Origin: Hydractinia symbiolongicarpus
Taxonomy: Eukaryota > Cnidaria > Hydrozoa > Anthoathecata > Hydractiniidae
Direction: 5' to 3'
Assembly (NCBI RefSeq): GCF_029227915.1
Contig: NC_079881.1
Span: 28,249,501-28,313,500, forward strand
DNA: 64,000 nucleotides
In this document: positions 11,190 through 24,579 of the stretch, piece by piece
Layout of the letters: the number at the start of each line of letters is the position of its first letter
Numbering within the stretch: position 1 is the first letter of the stretch
Notes under the pieces: generated by a model
Told to the model about the DNA's origin: nothing
What the model saw: the letters and a program-made list of their open reading frames with translations, nothing else
Databases searched by the model: none
Program-made: the position numbers and the translations under genes

Positions 11190-11605
11190 CACCACTAAAA
11201 CGCATGAGACTTGTAGTCTTTAAACTTGTTTTCATTCTTGATGAGACGCTGAATAAAAGAAGTTTAAACGCCGGCAAACGAAAACCTGCGATTTCCCGTA
11301 AATCTCAGACTCGGCCTGTAAAGTCAAAAGTATACAAAGAAAGTACCCAGGGTGTAAACTCATTTCCCGAACGATTTTTTAAATTATCTCTTCACCACTA
11401 AAGCGCATGAGACTTGTAGTTTTCAAAAATGTTTTCATTTTTGATGAGACGCTGAATAAAAGAAGTTTAAACGCCGGCAAACGAAAACCTGCGATTTCCC
11501 GTAAATCCCAGACTCGGCCTGTAAAGTCAAAAGTATACAAAGAAAGTACCCAGGGTGTAAACTCATTTCCCGAACGATTTTTTAAATTATCTCTTCACCA
11601 CTAAA
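11190..11605. repeat. Tandem single-monomer duplication
   Basis: Two adjacent monomers starting at the GCATGAGACTTGTAG of 11202 and 11405 are near-identical over 203 bp, including the rare GTTTAAACGCCGGC, CAGACTCGGCCTGTAAAGTC and AAATTATCTCTTCACC variants. They differ mainly at the dyad (TTTAAACTTG versus TTCAAAAATG). The partners at 7.0 and 10.2 kb have only one copy, so this is a local one-unit gain. Confidence 0.75.
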
Positions 11606-12596
11606 GCGCATGAGACTTGTAGTTTTCAAAAATGTTTTCATTTTTGATGAGACGCTGAATAAAAGAAGTTTAATCGCTGGCAAACGAAAACCTGCGATTT
11701 CCTGTAAATCCCGGACTCGGCCCGTATAGTCAAAATTTTACAAAGAAGGTACCCAGGGTGTAAACTCATTTCCCGAACGATTTTTTAAATTATTATTTCA
11801 CCACTAAAGCCCATGAGACTTGTAGTTTTGAAAAATGTTTTCATTTTTGATGAGACACTGAAAAAAAGAAGTTTAATCGCCGGCAATAGAAAGCCCGCCA
11901 TTTCCCGTAAATCCCGGGCTTGGCCCGTATTGTCAAAAGTATACAAAGAAAGTACCCAGGGAGTAAACTCATTTCCCGAACGATTTTTTAAATTATTTTT
12001 TCACGACTAAAACGCATGAGACTTGTAGTTTTCAAAAATGTTTTCATTTTTGATGAGACGCTAAATAAATGAAGTTTAATCGCTGGCAAACGAAAACCTG
12101 CGATTTCCTGTAAATCCCGGACTCGGCCCGTATAGTCAAAATTTTACAAAGAAGGTACCCAGGGTGTAAACTCATTTCCCGAACGATTTTTTAAATTATT
12201 ATTTCACCACTAAAGCCCATGAGACTTGTAGTTTTGAAAAATGTTTTCATTTTTGATGAGACACTGAATAAAAGAAGTTTAATCGCCGGCAATAGAAAGC
12301 CCGCCATTTCCCATAAATCCCGGGCTTGGCCCGTATTGTCAAAAGTATACAAAGAAAGTACCCAGGGAGTAAACTCATTTCCCGAACGATTTTTTATATT
12401 ATTTTTTCACCACTAAAACGCATGAGACTTGTAGTTTTCAAAAATGTTTTCATTTTTGATGGGACGCTGAATAAAAGAAGTTTAATCGCCGGCAAACGAA
12501 AACCCGCCATTTCCCGTAAATCCCGGGCTTGACCCGTGTAGTCGAATGTATACAAAGAAAGTACCCAGGGAGTAAACTCATTTCCCGAACGATTTT

Positions 12597-14030
12597 TTAA
12601 ATTTTTTTTTCACCACTAAAACGCATGAAACTTGTAGTTTTCAAAAATGTTTTTATTTTTGATGAGACGCTTAATGAAAGAGGTTTAATCGCCGGCAAAC
12701 GAAAATCTGCGATTTCCCGTAAATCCCGGGCTTGGCCCGTATAGTCGAAAGTACACAAAGAAAGTACCCTGTGAGTAAACTCATCTCCAGAACGATTTTT
12801 TAAATTATTTTTCACCACTAAAACGCATAAGACTTGTAGTTTTTAAAAATGTTTTTATTTTTGATGAGACGCTGAATAAAAGAAGTTTAATCGCCGGCAA
12901 ACGAAAACCGCGATTTCCCGTAAATCCCGGGCTTGGCCCGTATAGTCAAAAGTATACAAAGAAAGTACCCATGGAGTAAACTCATTTCCCGAACGATTTT
13001 TTAAATTATTTTTTCACCACTAAAACGCATGAGACTTGTAGTCTTCAAACTTGTTTTCATTTTTGATGAGACGCTGAATAAAAGAAGTGTAAACGCCGGC
13101 AAACGAAAACCTGCGATTTCCCGTAAATCCCAGACTCGGCCTGTAAAGTCAAAACTATACAAAGAAAGTACCCAGGGTGTAAACTCATTTCCCGAACGAT
13201 TTTTTAAATTATCTCTTCACCACTAAAGCGCATGAGACTTGTAGTTTTCAAAAATGTTTTCATTTTTGATGAGACGCTGAATAAAAGAAGTTTAATCGCC
13301 GGCAAACGAAAAGCCGTCATTTCCCGTGAACCCCGGACTCGGCCCGTATAATCAAAAGTATACAAAGAAAGTACCCAGGGAGTAAACTCATTTCCCGAAC
13401 GATTTTTTAAATTATTTTTTCATGACTAAAACGCATGAGACTTGTAGTTTTCAAAAATGTTTTCATTTTTGATGAGACGCTGAATAAAAGAAGTTTAATC
13501 GCTGGCAAACGAAAACCTGCGATTTCCTGTAAATCCCGGACTCGGCCCGTATAGTCAGGAGTATACAAAGAAGGTACCCAGGGTGTAAACTCATTTCCCG
13601 AACGATTTTTTAAATTATTATTTCACCACTAAAGCCCATGAGACTTGTAGTTTTGAAAAATGTTTTCATTTTTGATGAGACACTGAATAAAAAAAGTTTA
13701 ATCGCCGGCAATAGAAAGCCCGCCATTTCCCGTAAATCCCGGGCTTGTCCCGTATTGTCAAAAGTATACAAAGAAAGTACCCAGGGAGTAAACTCATTTC
13801 CCGAACGATTTTTTATATTATTTTTTCACCACTAAAACGCATGAGACTTGTAGTTTTCAAAAATGTTTTCATTTTTGATGGGACGCTGAATAAAAGAAGT
13901 TTAATCGCCGGCAAACGAAAACCCGCCATTTCCCCTAAATCCCGGGCTTGGCCCGTGTAGTCGAATGTATACAAAGAAAGTACCCAGGGAGTAAACTCAT
14001 TTCCCGAACGATTTTTTAAATTTTTTTTCA
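12597..14030. repeat. Duplicated block, partner at 17054-18487 (22-monomer spacing)
   Basis: About 7 monomers match 17054-18487 at 4457 bp. The shared order is: TCGAAAGTACAC monomer, AAAACCGCG monomer, GTCTTCAAACTTG monomer, AAGCC(G/T)TCATTTCCCG monomer, GCTGGCAAACG monomer, GGCAATAGAAAGCC monomer, and the GATGGGACGCTG monomer. Differences are scattered single bases, for example GAAAGTACCCAGG versus GAAAAAACCCAGG at 17623. Confidence 0.75.
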
Positions 14031-15985
14031 CCACTAAAACGCATGAGACTTGTAGTTTTCAAAAATGTTTTCATTTTTGATGAGACGCTTAATGAAAGAG
14101 GTTTAATCGCCAGCAAACGAAAATCTGCGATTTCCCGTAAATCCCGGGCTTGGCCCGTATAGTCGAATGTATACAAAGAAAGTACCCTGTGAGAAAACTC
14201 ATTTCCAGAACGATTTTTTAAATTATTTTTCACCACTAAAACGCATAAGACTTGTAGTTTTCAAAAATGTTTTCATTTTTGATAAGAAGCTGAATAAAAA
14301 AAGTTTAATCGCCGGCAAACGAAAACCTGCGATTTCCCGTAAATCCCGGGCTTGGCCTGTATAGTCAAAAGTATACAAAGAAAGTACCCAGGGAGTAAAC
14401 TCATTTCCCGAACGATTTTTTAAATTATTTTTTCACCACTAAAACGCATGAGACTTGTAGTTTTCAAAAATGTTTTCATTTTTGATGAGGCGCTTAATGA
14501 AAGAGGTTTAATCGCCAGCAAACGAAAATCTGCGATTTCCCGTAAATCCCGGGCTTGGCCCGTATAGTCGAATGTATACAAAGAAAGTACCCTGTGAGAA
14601 AACTCATTTCCAAAACGATTTTTTAAATTATTTTTCACCACTAAAACGCATAAGACTTGTAGTTTTCAAAAATGTTTTCATTTTTGATAAGAAGCTGAAT
14701 AAAAAAAGTTTAATCGCAAGCAAACGAAAACTTGCGATTTCCCGTAAATCCCGGGCTTGGCCTGTATAGTCAAAAGTATACAAAGAAAGTACCCAGGGAG
14801 TAAACTCATTTCCCGAACGATTTTTTAAATTATTTTTTCACCACTAAAACGCATGAGACTTGTAGTCTTCAAACTTGTTTTCATTTTTGATGAGACGCTG
14901 AATAAAAGAAGTTTAAACGCCGGCAAACGAAAACCTGCGATTTCCCGTAAATCCCAGACTCGGCCTGTAAACTCGAAAGTATACAAAGAAAGTACCCATT
15001 GTGTAAACTCATTTCCCGAACGATTTTTTAAATTATCTTTTCACCACTAAAACGCATGAGTCTTGTAGTTTTTAAAAATGTTTTCATTTTTGATGAGACG
15101 CTGAATAAAAGAAGTTTAAACGCCGGCAAACGAAAACCTGCGATTTCCCGTAAATCCCAGACTCGGCCTGTAAAGTCGAAAGTATACAAAGAAAGTACCC
15201 ATTGTGTAAACTCATTTCCCGAACGATTTTTTAAATTATTATTTCACCACTAAAGCCCATGAGACTTGTAGTTTTGAAAAATGTTTTCATTTTTGATGAG
15301 ACACTGAATAAAAGAAGTTTAATCGCCGGCAATAGAAAGCCCGCCATTTCCCGTAAATCCCGGGCTTGGCCCGTATTGTCAAAAGTATACAAAGAAAGTA
15401 CCCAGGGAGTAAACTCATTTCCCGAACGATTTTTTATATTATTTTTTCACCACTAAAACGCATGAGACTTGTAGTTTTCAAAAATGTTTTCATTTTTGAT
15501 GGGACGCTGAATAAAAGAAGTTTAATCGCCGGCAAACGAAAACCCGCCATTTCCCCTAAATCCCGGGCTTGGCCCGTGTAGTCGAATGTATACAAAGAAA
15601 GTACCCAGGGAGTAAACTCATTTCCCGAACGATTTTTTAAATTTTTTTTCACCACTAAAACGCATGAGACTTGTAGTTTTCAAAAATGTTTTCATTTTTG
15701 ATAAGAAGCTTAATGAAAGAGGTTTAATCGCCAGCAAACGAAAATCTGCGATTTCCCGTAAATCCCGGGCTTGGCCCGTATAGTCGAATGTATACAAAGA
15801 AAGTACCCTGTGAGAAAACTCATTTCCAAAACGATTTTTTAAATTATTTTTCACCACTAAAACGCATGAGTCTTGTAGTTTTTAAAAATGTTTTCATTTT
15901 TGATGAGACGCTGAATAAAAGAAGTTTAATCGCCGGCAAACGAAAACCCGCCATTTCCCGTAAACCCCGGACTCGGCCCGTATAA
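13638..15985. repeat. 8-monomer-spaced duplication (1621 bp offset)
   Basis: 13638-14230 matches 15259-15850 at 1621 bp; the shared run contains the GGCAATAGAAAGCC, GATGGGACGCTG and CCAGCAAACGAAAATC monomers. Within it, an A/B pair of monomers with GATAAGAAGCTG and GAGAAAACTCATTTCC repeats at 405 bp (14.2, 14.6, 15.8 and 16.2 kb). At 15705 a mosaic GATAAGAAGCTTAATG joins the left half of one type to the right half of another. Confidence 0.7.
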
Positions 15986-16671
15986 TCAAAAGTATACAAA
16001 GAAAGTACCCAGGGAGTAAACTCATTTCCCGAACGATTTTTTATATTATTTTTTCACCACTAAAACGCATGAGACTTGTAGTTTTCAAAAATGTTTTCAT
16101 TTTTGATGAGACGCTTAATGAAAGAGGTTTAATCGCCAGCAAACGAAAATCTGCGATTTCCCGTAAATCCCGGGCTTGGCCCGTATAGTCGAATGTATAC
16201 AAAGAAAGTACCCTGTGAGAAAACTCATTTCCAAAACGATTTTTTAAATTATTTTTCACCACTAAAACGCATGAGTCTTGTAGTTTTTAAAAATGTTTTC
16301 ATTTTTGATGAGACGCTGAATAAAAGAAGTTTAATCGCCGGCAAACGAAAACCCGCGATTTCCCGTAAATCCCGGACTCGGCCCGTATAGTCAAAAGTAT
16401 ACAAAGAAAGTACCCAGGGAGTAAACTCATTTCCCGAACGATTTTTTAAATTATTTTTTCACCACTAAAACGCATGAGACTTGTAGTTTTCAAAAATGTT
16501 TTCATTTTTGATGAGACGCGTAATGAAAGAGGTTTAATCGCCGGCAAACGAAAACCAGCGATTTCCCCTAAATCCCGGGCTTGGCCCGTGTAGTCGAATG
16601 TATGCAAAGAAAGTACCCAGGGAGTAAACTCATTTCCCGAACTATTTTTTAAATTTTTTTTCACCACTAAA

Positions 16672-17077
16672 ACGCATGAGACTTGTAGTTTTTAAACTCG
16701 TTTTCATTTTTGATGAGACGCTGAATAAAAGAAGTTTAATCGCCGGCAAACGAAAACCCGCGATTTCCCGTAAATCCCGGGCTTGGCACGTATAGTTGAA
16801 TGTATATAAAGAAAGTACCCAAGGAGTAAACTGATTTCCCGAACGATTTTTTAAATTATTTCTGCACCACTAGAACGAATGAGACTTGTAGTTTTTAAAC
16901 TCGTTTTCATTTTTGATGAGACGCTGAATAAAAGAAGTTTAATCGCCGGCAAGCGAAAACCCGCGATTTCCCGTAAATCCCGGGCTTGGCACGTATAGTT
17001 GAATGTATATAAAGAAAGTACCCAAGGAGTAAACTGATTTCCCGAACGATTTTTTAAATTATTTCTGCACCACTAGA
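16672..17077. repeat. Tandem pair of a divergent monomer class (first appearance)
   Basis: Two adjacent copies carry TATTTCTGCACCACTAGAACG and AATGAG in place of the usual CACCACTAAAACGCATGAG, together with GGCACGTATAGTTGAATG, TATATAAAG and CCCAAGGAGTAAACTG. This combination is absent from the first 16 kb. The class appears again at 18.62-18.9 kb and is frequent between 33.6 and 60.7 kb, where it is mixed into many higher-order repeats. Confidence 0.75.
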
Positions 17078-19099
17078 ACGAATGAGACTTGTAGTTTTCA
17101 AAAATGTTTTCATTTTTGATGAGACGCTTAATGAAAGAGGTTTAATCGCCGGTAAACGAAAATCTGCGATTTCCCGTAAATCCCAGGCTTGGCCCGTATA
17201 GTCGAAAGTACACAAAGAAAGTACTCTGTGAGTAAACTCATCTCCAGAACGATTTTTTAAATTATTTTTCACCACTAAAACGCATAAGACTTGTAGTTTT
17301 CAAAAATGTTTTTATTTTTGATGAGACGCTGAATAAAAGAAGTTTAATCGCCGGCAAACGAAAACCGCGATTTCCCGTAAATCCCGGGCCTGGCCCGTAT
17401 AGTCAAAAGTATACAAAGAAAGTACCCAGGGAGTAAACTCATTTCCCGAACGATTTTTTAAATTATTTTTTCACCACTAAAACGCATGAGACTTGTAGTC
17501 TTCAAACTTGTTTTCATTTTTGATGAGACGCTGAATAAAAGAAGTTTAAACGCCGGCAAACGAAAACCTGCGATTTCCCGTAAATCCCAGACTCGGGCTG
17601 TAAAGTCAAAAGTATACAAAGAAAAAACCCAGGGTGTAAACGCATTTCCCGAACGATTTTTTAAATTATCTCTTCACCACTAAAGCGCATGAGACTTGTA
17701 GTTTTCAAAAATGTTTTCATTTTTGATGAGATTCTGAATAAAAGAAGTTTAATCGCCGGCAAACGAAAAGCCTTCATTTCCCGTAAACCCCGGACTCGGC
17801 CCGTATAATCAAAAGTATACAAAGAAAGTACCCAGGGAGTAAACTCATTTCCCGAACGATTTTTTAAATTATTTTTTCACGACTAAAACGCATGAGACTT
17901 GTAGTTTTCAAAAATGTTTTCATTTTTGATGAGACGCTGAATAAAAGAAGTTTAATCGCTGGCAAACGAAAACCTGCGATTTCCTGTAAATCCCGGACTC
18001 GGCCCGTATAGTCAAAAGTATACAAAGAAGGTACCCAGGGTGTAAACTCATTTCCCGAACGATTTTTTAAATTATTATTTCACCACTAAAGCCCATGAGA
18101 CTTGTAGTTTTGAAAAATGTTGTCATTTTTGATGAGACACTGAATAAAAGAAGTTTAATCGCTGGCAATAGAAAGCCCGCCATTTCCCGTAAATCCCGGG
18201 CTTGGCCCGTATTGTCAAAAGTATACAAAGAAAGTACCCAGGGAGTAAACTCATTTCCCGAACGATTTTTTATATTATTTTTTCACCACTAAAACGCATG
18301 AGACTTGTAGTTTTCAAAAATGTTTTCATTTTTGATGGGACGCTGAATAAAAGAAGTTTAATCGCCGGCAAACGAAAACCCGCCATTTCCCCTAAATCCC
18401 GGGCTTGGCCCGTGTAGTCGAATGTATACAAAGAAAGTACCCAGGGAGTAAACTCATTTCCCGAACGATTTTTTAAATTTTTTTTCACAACTAAAACGCA
18501 TGAGACTTGTAGTTTTCAAAAATGTTTTCATTTTTGATGAGACGCTTAATGAAAGAGGTTTAATCGCCAGCAAACGAAAACCCGCGATTTCCCGTAAATC
18601 CCGGGCTTGGCACGTATAGTTGAATGTATATAAAGAAAGTACCCAAGGAGTAAACTGATTTCCCGAACGATTTTTTAAATTATTTCTGCACCACTAGAAC
18701 AAATGAGACTTGTAGTTTTCAAACTCGTTTTCATTTTTGATGAGACGCTGAATAAAAGAAGTTTAATCGCCGGCAAACGAAAACCCGCGATTTCCCGTAA
18801 ATCCCGGGCTTGGCACGTATAGTTGAATGCATATAAAGAAAGTACCCAAGGAGTAAACTGATTTCCCGAACGATTTTTTAAATTATTTCTGCACCACTAG
18901 AACGAATGAGACTTGTAGTTTTCAAAAATGTTTTCATTTTTGATGAGACGCTTAATGAAAGAGGTTTAATCGCCGGCAAACGAAAACCAGCGATTTCCCC
19001 TAAATCCCGGGCTTGACCCGTGTAGTTGAATGTATACAAAGAAAGTACCCAGGGAGTAAACTCATTTCCCGAACTATTTTTTAAATTTTTTTTCACCAC

Positions 19100-20721
19100 T
19101 AAAACGCATGAGACTTGTAGTTTTCAAAAATGTTTTCATTTTTAATGAGACGCTGAATAAAAGAGGTTTAATCGCCGGCAAACGAAAACCCGCAATTTCC
19201 CGTAAATCCCGGGCTTGTCCCGTATAGTCGAATGAATACAGCGAAAGTACCCTGTGAGTAAACTCATTTCCAGAAGGATTTTTTAAATTATCTTTTCACC
19301 ACTAAATCGCATGAGACTTGTAGTTTTCAAAAATGTTTTCATTTTTGATAAGACGCTGAATAAAAGAAGTTTAATCGCCGGCAAACGAAAACCTGCGATT
19401 TTCCGTAAAACCAAGACTCGGCCCGTATAGTCAAAAGTATAGAAAGAAAGTACCCAGGGAGTAAACTCATTTCCCCAACGATTTTTGAAATTATTATTTC
19501 ACCACTAAAACCCATGAGACTTGTAGTTTTTAAAAATGTTTTTATTTTTGATGAGACGCTGAATAAAAGGAGTTTAATCGCCGGCAAACGAAAACCCGCC
19601 ATTTCCCGTAAACCCCGGTCTCGGCCCGTATTGTCAAAAGTATACAAAGAAAGTACCCAGGGAGTAAACTCATTTCCCGAACGATTTTTTAAATTATTTT
19701 TTCACCACTAAAACACATGAGACTTGTAGTTTTTAAAAATGTTTTCATTTTTGATGAGACGCTGAATAAAAGAAGTTTAATCGCCGGCAAACACAAACCT
19801 GCGATTTCCCGTAAATCCCGGACTCGGCCTGTAAAGTCAAAAGTATACAAAAAAAGTGCCCCGGGAGTAAACTCATTTCCCGAACGATTTTTCAAATTAT
19901 TATTTCACCACTAAAGCCCATGAGACATGTAGTTTTTAAAAGTGTTTTCATTTTTGATGAGACGCTGTATAAAAGAAGTTTAATCGCCGGCAAACGAAAA
20001 CCCGCGACTTCCCGTAACTCCCGGACTCGGCCCGTATAGTCAAAAGTATACGAAGAAAGTACCCAGGGAGTAAACTCATTTCCCGAACGATTTTTTAAAC
20101 TATTTCTTCACCACTAAAACGCATAAGACTTGTAGTTTTTAAAAATGTTTTCATTTTTGATGAGACGCTTAATGAAAGTGGTTTAATCGCCGGCAAACGA
20201 AAACCCGCAATTTCCCGTAAATCCCGGACTCGGCCCGTATAGTCAAAAGTATAAAAAGAAAGTACCCAGGGAGTAAACTCATTTCCCGAACGATTTTTTA
20301 AATTATTTTTTCACCACTAAAACGCATGAGACTTGTAGTTTTTTAAAATGTTTTCATTTTTGATGAGAGGTTTAATGAAAGGTGTTTAATTGCCGGAAAA
20401 CGAAAACCCGCGATTTCCCGCAAATCCCGGGCTTGGCCCGTATAGTCAAAAGTATACAAAGAAAGTACCCAGGGAGTAAACTCATTTCCGGAACGATTTT
20501 TTAAATTATTTTTTCACCACTAAAACGCATGAGACTTGTAGTCTTCAAACTTGTTTTCATTTTTGATGAGACGCTGAATAAAAGAAGTTTAATCGACGGC
20601 AAAGGAAAACCTGCGATTTCCCGTAAATCCCGGACTCGGCCTGTAAAGTCAAAAGTATACAAAGAAAGTACCCAGGGCGTAAACTCATTTCCCGAACTAT
20701 TTTTTAAATTTTTTTTCACCA
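19100..20721. repeat. 8-mer higher-order repeat I, copy 1 (~1622 bp)
   Basis: Eight monomers form a unit repeated immediately at 20722. Marks unique to the unit include GAATACAGCGAAAG, CCAGAAGGATTTTTT, TTTTCCGTAAAACCAAGAC, TTCCCCAACGATTTTTG, AAAAAAAGTGCCCCGGG and GAGAGGTTTAATGAAAGG. The two copies differ by only a few bases. Confidence 0.88.
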
Positions 20722-22310
20722 CTAAAACGCATGAGACTTGTAGTTTTCAAAAATGTTTTCATTTTTAATGAGACGCTGAATAAAAGAGGTTTAATCGCCG
20801 GCAAACGAAAACCCGCAATTTTCCGTAAATCCCGGGCTTGTCCCGTATAGTCGAATGAATACAGCGAAAGTACCCTGTGAGTAAACTCATTTCCAGAAGG
20901 ATTTTTTAAATTATCTTTTCACCACTAAATCGCATGAGACTTGTAGTTTTCAAAAATGTTTTCATTTTTGATAAGACGCTGAATAAAAGAAGTTTAATCC
21001 CGGCAAACGAAAACCTGCGATTTTCCGTAAAACCAAGACTCGGCCCGTATAGTCAAAAGTATACAAAGAAAGTACCCAGGGAGTAAACTCATTTCCCCAA
21101 CGATTTTTGAAATTATTATTTCACCACTAAAACCCATGAGACTTGTAGTTTTTAAAAATGTTTTTATTTTTGATGAGACGCTGAATAAAAGGAGTTTAAT
21201 CGCCGGCAAACGAAAACCCGCCATTTCCCGTAAACCCCGGTCTCGGCCCGTATTGTCAAAAGTATACAAAGAAAGTACCCAGGGAGTAAACTCATTTCCC
21301 GAACGATTTTTTAAATTATTTTTTCACCACTAAAACACATGAGACTTGTAGTTTTTAAAAATGTTTTCATTTTTGATGAGACGCTGAATAAAAGAAGTTT
21401 AATCGCCGGCAAACACAAACCTGCGATTTCCCGTAAATCCCGGACTCGGCCTGTAAAGTCAAAAGTATACAAAAAAAGTGCCCCGGGAGTAAACTCATTT
21501 CCCGAACGATTTTTCAAATTATTATTTCACCACTAAAGCCCATGAGACATGTAGTTTTTAAAAGTGTTTTCATTTTTGATGAGACGCTGTATAAAAGAAG
21601 TTTAATCGCCGGCAAACGAAAACCCGCGACTTCCCGTAACTCCCGGACTCGGCCCGTATAGTCAAAAGTATACGAAGAAAGTACCCAGGGAGTAAACTCA
21701 TTTCCCGAACGATTTTTTAAACTATTTCTTCACCACTAAAACGCATAAGACTTGTAGTTTTTAAAAATGTTTTCATTTTTGATGAGACGCTTAATGAAAG
21801 TGGTTTAATCGCCGGCAAACGAAAACCCGCAATTTCCCGTAAATCCCGGACTCGGCCCGTATAGTCAAAAGTATAAAAAGAAAGTACCCAGGGAGTAAAC
21901 TCATTTCCCGAACGATTTTTTAAATTATTTTTTCACCACTAAAACGCATGAGACTTGTAGTTTTTTAAAATGTTTTCATTTTTGATGAGAGGTTTAATGA
22001 AAGGTGTTTAATTGCCGGAAAACGAAAACCCGCGATTTCCCGCAAATCCCGGGCTTGGCCCGTATAGTCAAAAGTATACAAAGAAAGTACCCAGGGAGTA
22101 AACTCATTTCCGGAACGATTTTTTAAATTATTTTTTCACCACTAAAACTTATGAGACTTGTAGTCTTCAAACTTGTTTTCATTTTTGATGAGACGCTGAA
22201 TAAAAGAAGTTTAATCGACGGCAAAGGAAAACCTGCGATTTCCCGTAAATCCCGGACTCGGCCTGTAAAGTCAAAAGTATACAAAGAAAGTACCCAGGGC
22301 GTAAACTCAT
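20722..22310. repeat. 8-mer higher-order repeat I, copy 2
   Basis: Second copy at a 1622-bp offset. Differences seen by eye: CAATTTTCCG versus CAATTTCCCG near 20815, loss of one G in TTTAATCCCGGC near 21000, TATACAAAG versus TATAGAAAG near 21060, and AAAACTTATGAG versus AAAACGCATGAG near 22147. The match ends around 22310, where TTATTATTTC replaces the TTTTTTTTC tract. Confidence 0.85.
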
Positions 22311-24579
22311 TTCCCAAACGATTTTTTAAATTATTATTTCACCACTAAAACGCATGAGACTTGTAGTTTGCAAAAATGTTTTCATTTTTGATGAGACGCT
22401 GAATAAAAGAAGTTTAATCGCCGGCAAACGAAAACCTGCGATTTCCCGTAAATCCCGGACTCGGCCCGTATAGTCAAAAGTATACAAAGAAAGTACTCAG
22501 GGAGTAAACTCATTTCCGGAACGATTTTTTAAATTATTTTTTCACCACTAAAACGCATGAGACTTGTAGTCTTCAAACTTGTTTTCATTTTTGATGAGAC
22601 GCTAAATAAAAGAAGTTTAATCGCCGGCAAACGAAAACCTGCGATTTCCCGTAAGTTCCGGACTCGGCCCGTATAGTCAAAAGTATGCAAAGAAAGTACC
22701 CAGGGTGTAAACTCATTTCCCGAAGGATTTTTTAAATTATTATTTCACCACTAAAGCCCATGAGACATGTAGTTTTTAAAAATGTTTTCATTTTTGATGA
22801 GACGCTGTATAAAAGAAGTTTAATTGCCGGCAAACGAAAACCCGCCATTTCCCGTAAATCCCGGGCTTGGCCCGTATAGTCAAAAGTATACAAAAAAAGT
22901 ACCCAGGGAGTAAACTAATTTCCCGAACGATTTTTCAAATTATTATTTCACCACTAAAGACCATGAGACTTGTAGTTTTTAAAAATGTTTTCATTTTTGA
23001 TGAGACGCTGAATAAAAGAAGTTTAATCGCCGGCAAACGAAAACCCGCGACTTCCCGTAACTCCCGGACTCGGCCCGTATAGTCAAAAGTATACGAAGAA
23101 AGTACCCAGGGAGTAAACTCATTTCCCGAACGATTTTTTAAATTATTTCTTCACCACTAAAACGCATAAGACTTGTAGTTTTCAAAAATGTTTTCATTTT
23201 TGATGAGACGCTAAATAAAAGAAGTTTAATCGCTGGCAAACGAAAACCCGCGATTTCCCGTAAATCCCGAGCTTGGCCCGTATAGTCAAAATTATACAAA
23301 GAAAGTACCCAGGGAGTAAACTCATTTCCGGAACGATTTTTTAAATTATTTTTTCACCACTAAAACGCATGAGACTTGTAGTCTTCGAACTTGTTTTCAT
23401 TTTTGATGAGACGCTGAATAAAAGAAGTTTAATCGCCGGCAAAGGAAAACCTGCGATTTCCCGTAAATCCCGGACTCGGCCTGTAAAGTCAAAAGTATAC
23501 AAAGAAAGTACCCAGGGTGCAAACTCATTTCCCGAACGATTTTTTAAATTATTATTTCACCACTAAAGCCCATGAGACTTGTAGTTTTTAAAAATGTTTT
23601 CATTTTTGATGAGACGCTTAATGAAAGTGGTTTAATCGCCGGCAAACGAAAACCCACGATTTCCCGTAAATCCCGGGCTTGGCCCGTATAGTCGAATGTA
23701 TACAAAGAATTACCCTGTGAGTAAACTCATTTCCAAAACAATTTTTTAAATTATCTTTTCACCACTAAAACGCATGAGACTTGTAGTTTTCAAAAATGTT
23801 TTCATTTTTGATGAGACACTGATTAAAAAAAGTTTAATCGCCGGCAAACGAAAACCCGCCATTTCCCGTAAATCCCGGGCTTGGCCCGTATAGTCAAAAG
23901 TATACAAAGAAAGTACCCAGGGAGTAAACTCATTTCCGGAACGATTTTTTAAATTATTTTTTCACCACTAAAACGCATGAGACTTGTAGTCTTCAAACTT
24001 GTTTTCATTTTTGATGAGACGCTGAATAAAAGAAGTTTAATCGCCGGCAAAGGAAAACCTGCGATTTCCCGTAAGTTCCGGACTCGGCCCGTATAGTCAA
24101 AAGTATGCAAAGAAAGTACCCAGGGTGTAAACTCATTTCCCGAAGGATTTTTTAAATTATTATTTTACCACTAAAGCCCATGAGACATGTAGTTTTTAAA
24201 AATGTTTTCATTTTTGATGAGACGCTGTATAAAAGAAGTTTAATTGCCGGCAAACGAAAACCCGCGATTTCCCGTAAATCCCGGACTCGGCCTGTAAAGT
24301 CAAAAGTATACAAAAAAAGTACCCAGGGAGTAAACTAATTTCCCGAACGATTTTTCAAATTATTATTTCACCACTAAAGCCGATGAGACTTGTAGTTTTT
24401 AAAAATGTTTTCATTTTTAATGAGACGCTGAATAAAAGAAGTTTAATCGCCGGCAAACGAAAACCTGCGACTTCCCGTAACTCCCGGACTCGGCCCGTAT
24501 AGTCAAAAGTATACAAAGAAAGTACCCAGGGAGTAAACTCATTTCCGGAACGATTTTTTAAATTATTTTTTCACCACTA
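22311..24579. repeat. Bridging segment between the two 8-mer repeats (about 11 monomers)
   Basis: This stretch contains the same monomer types as the following 8-mer (GAGACATGTAG with GCTGTATAAAAG, GTCTTCAAACTTG with GGCAAAGGAAAACC, GTAAGTTCCGG) but in a different order and with extra monomers. The GACGGCAAAGG monomer at 22151 recurs at 24586, a spacing of 2435 bp, 12 monomers, instead of 8. A B-type monomer with CAAAGAATTACCCTG near 23701 is shared with 29180. Confidence 0.7.
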
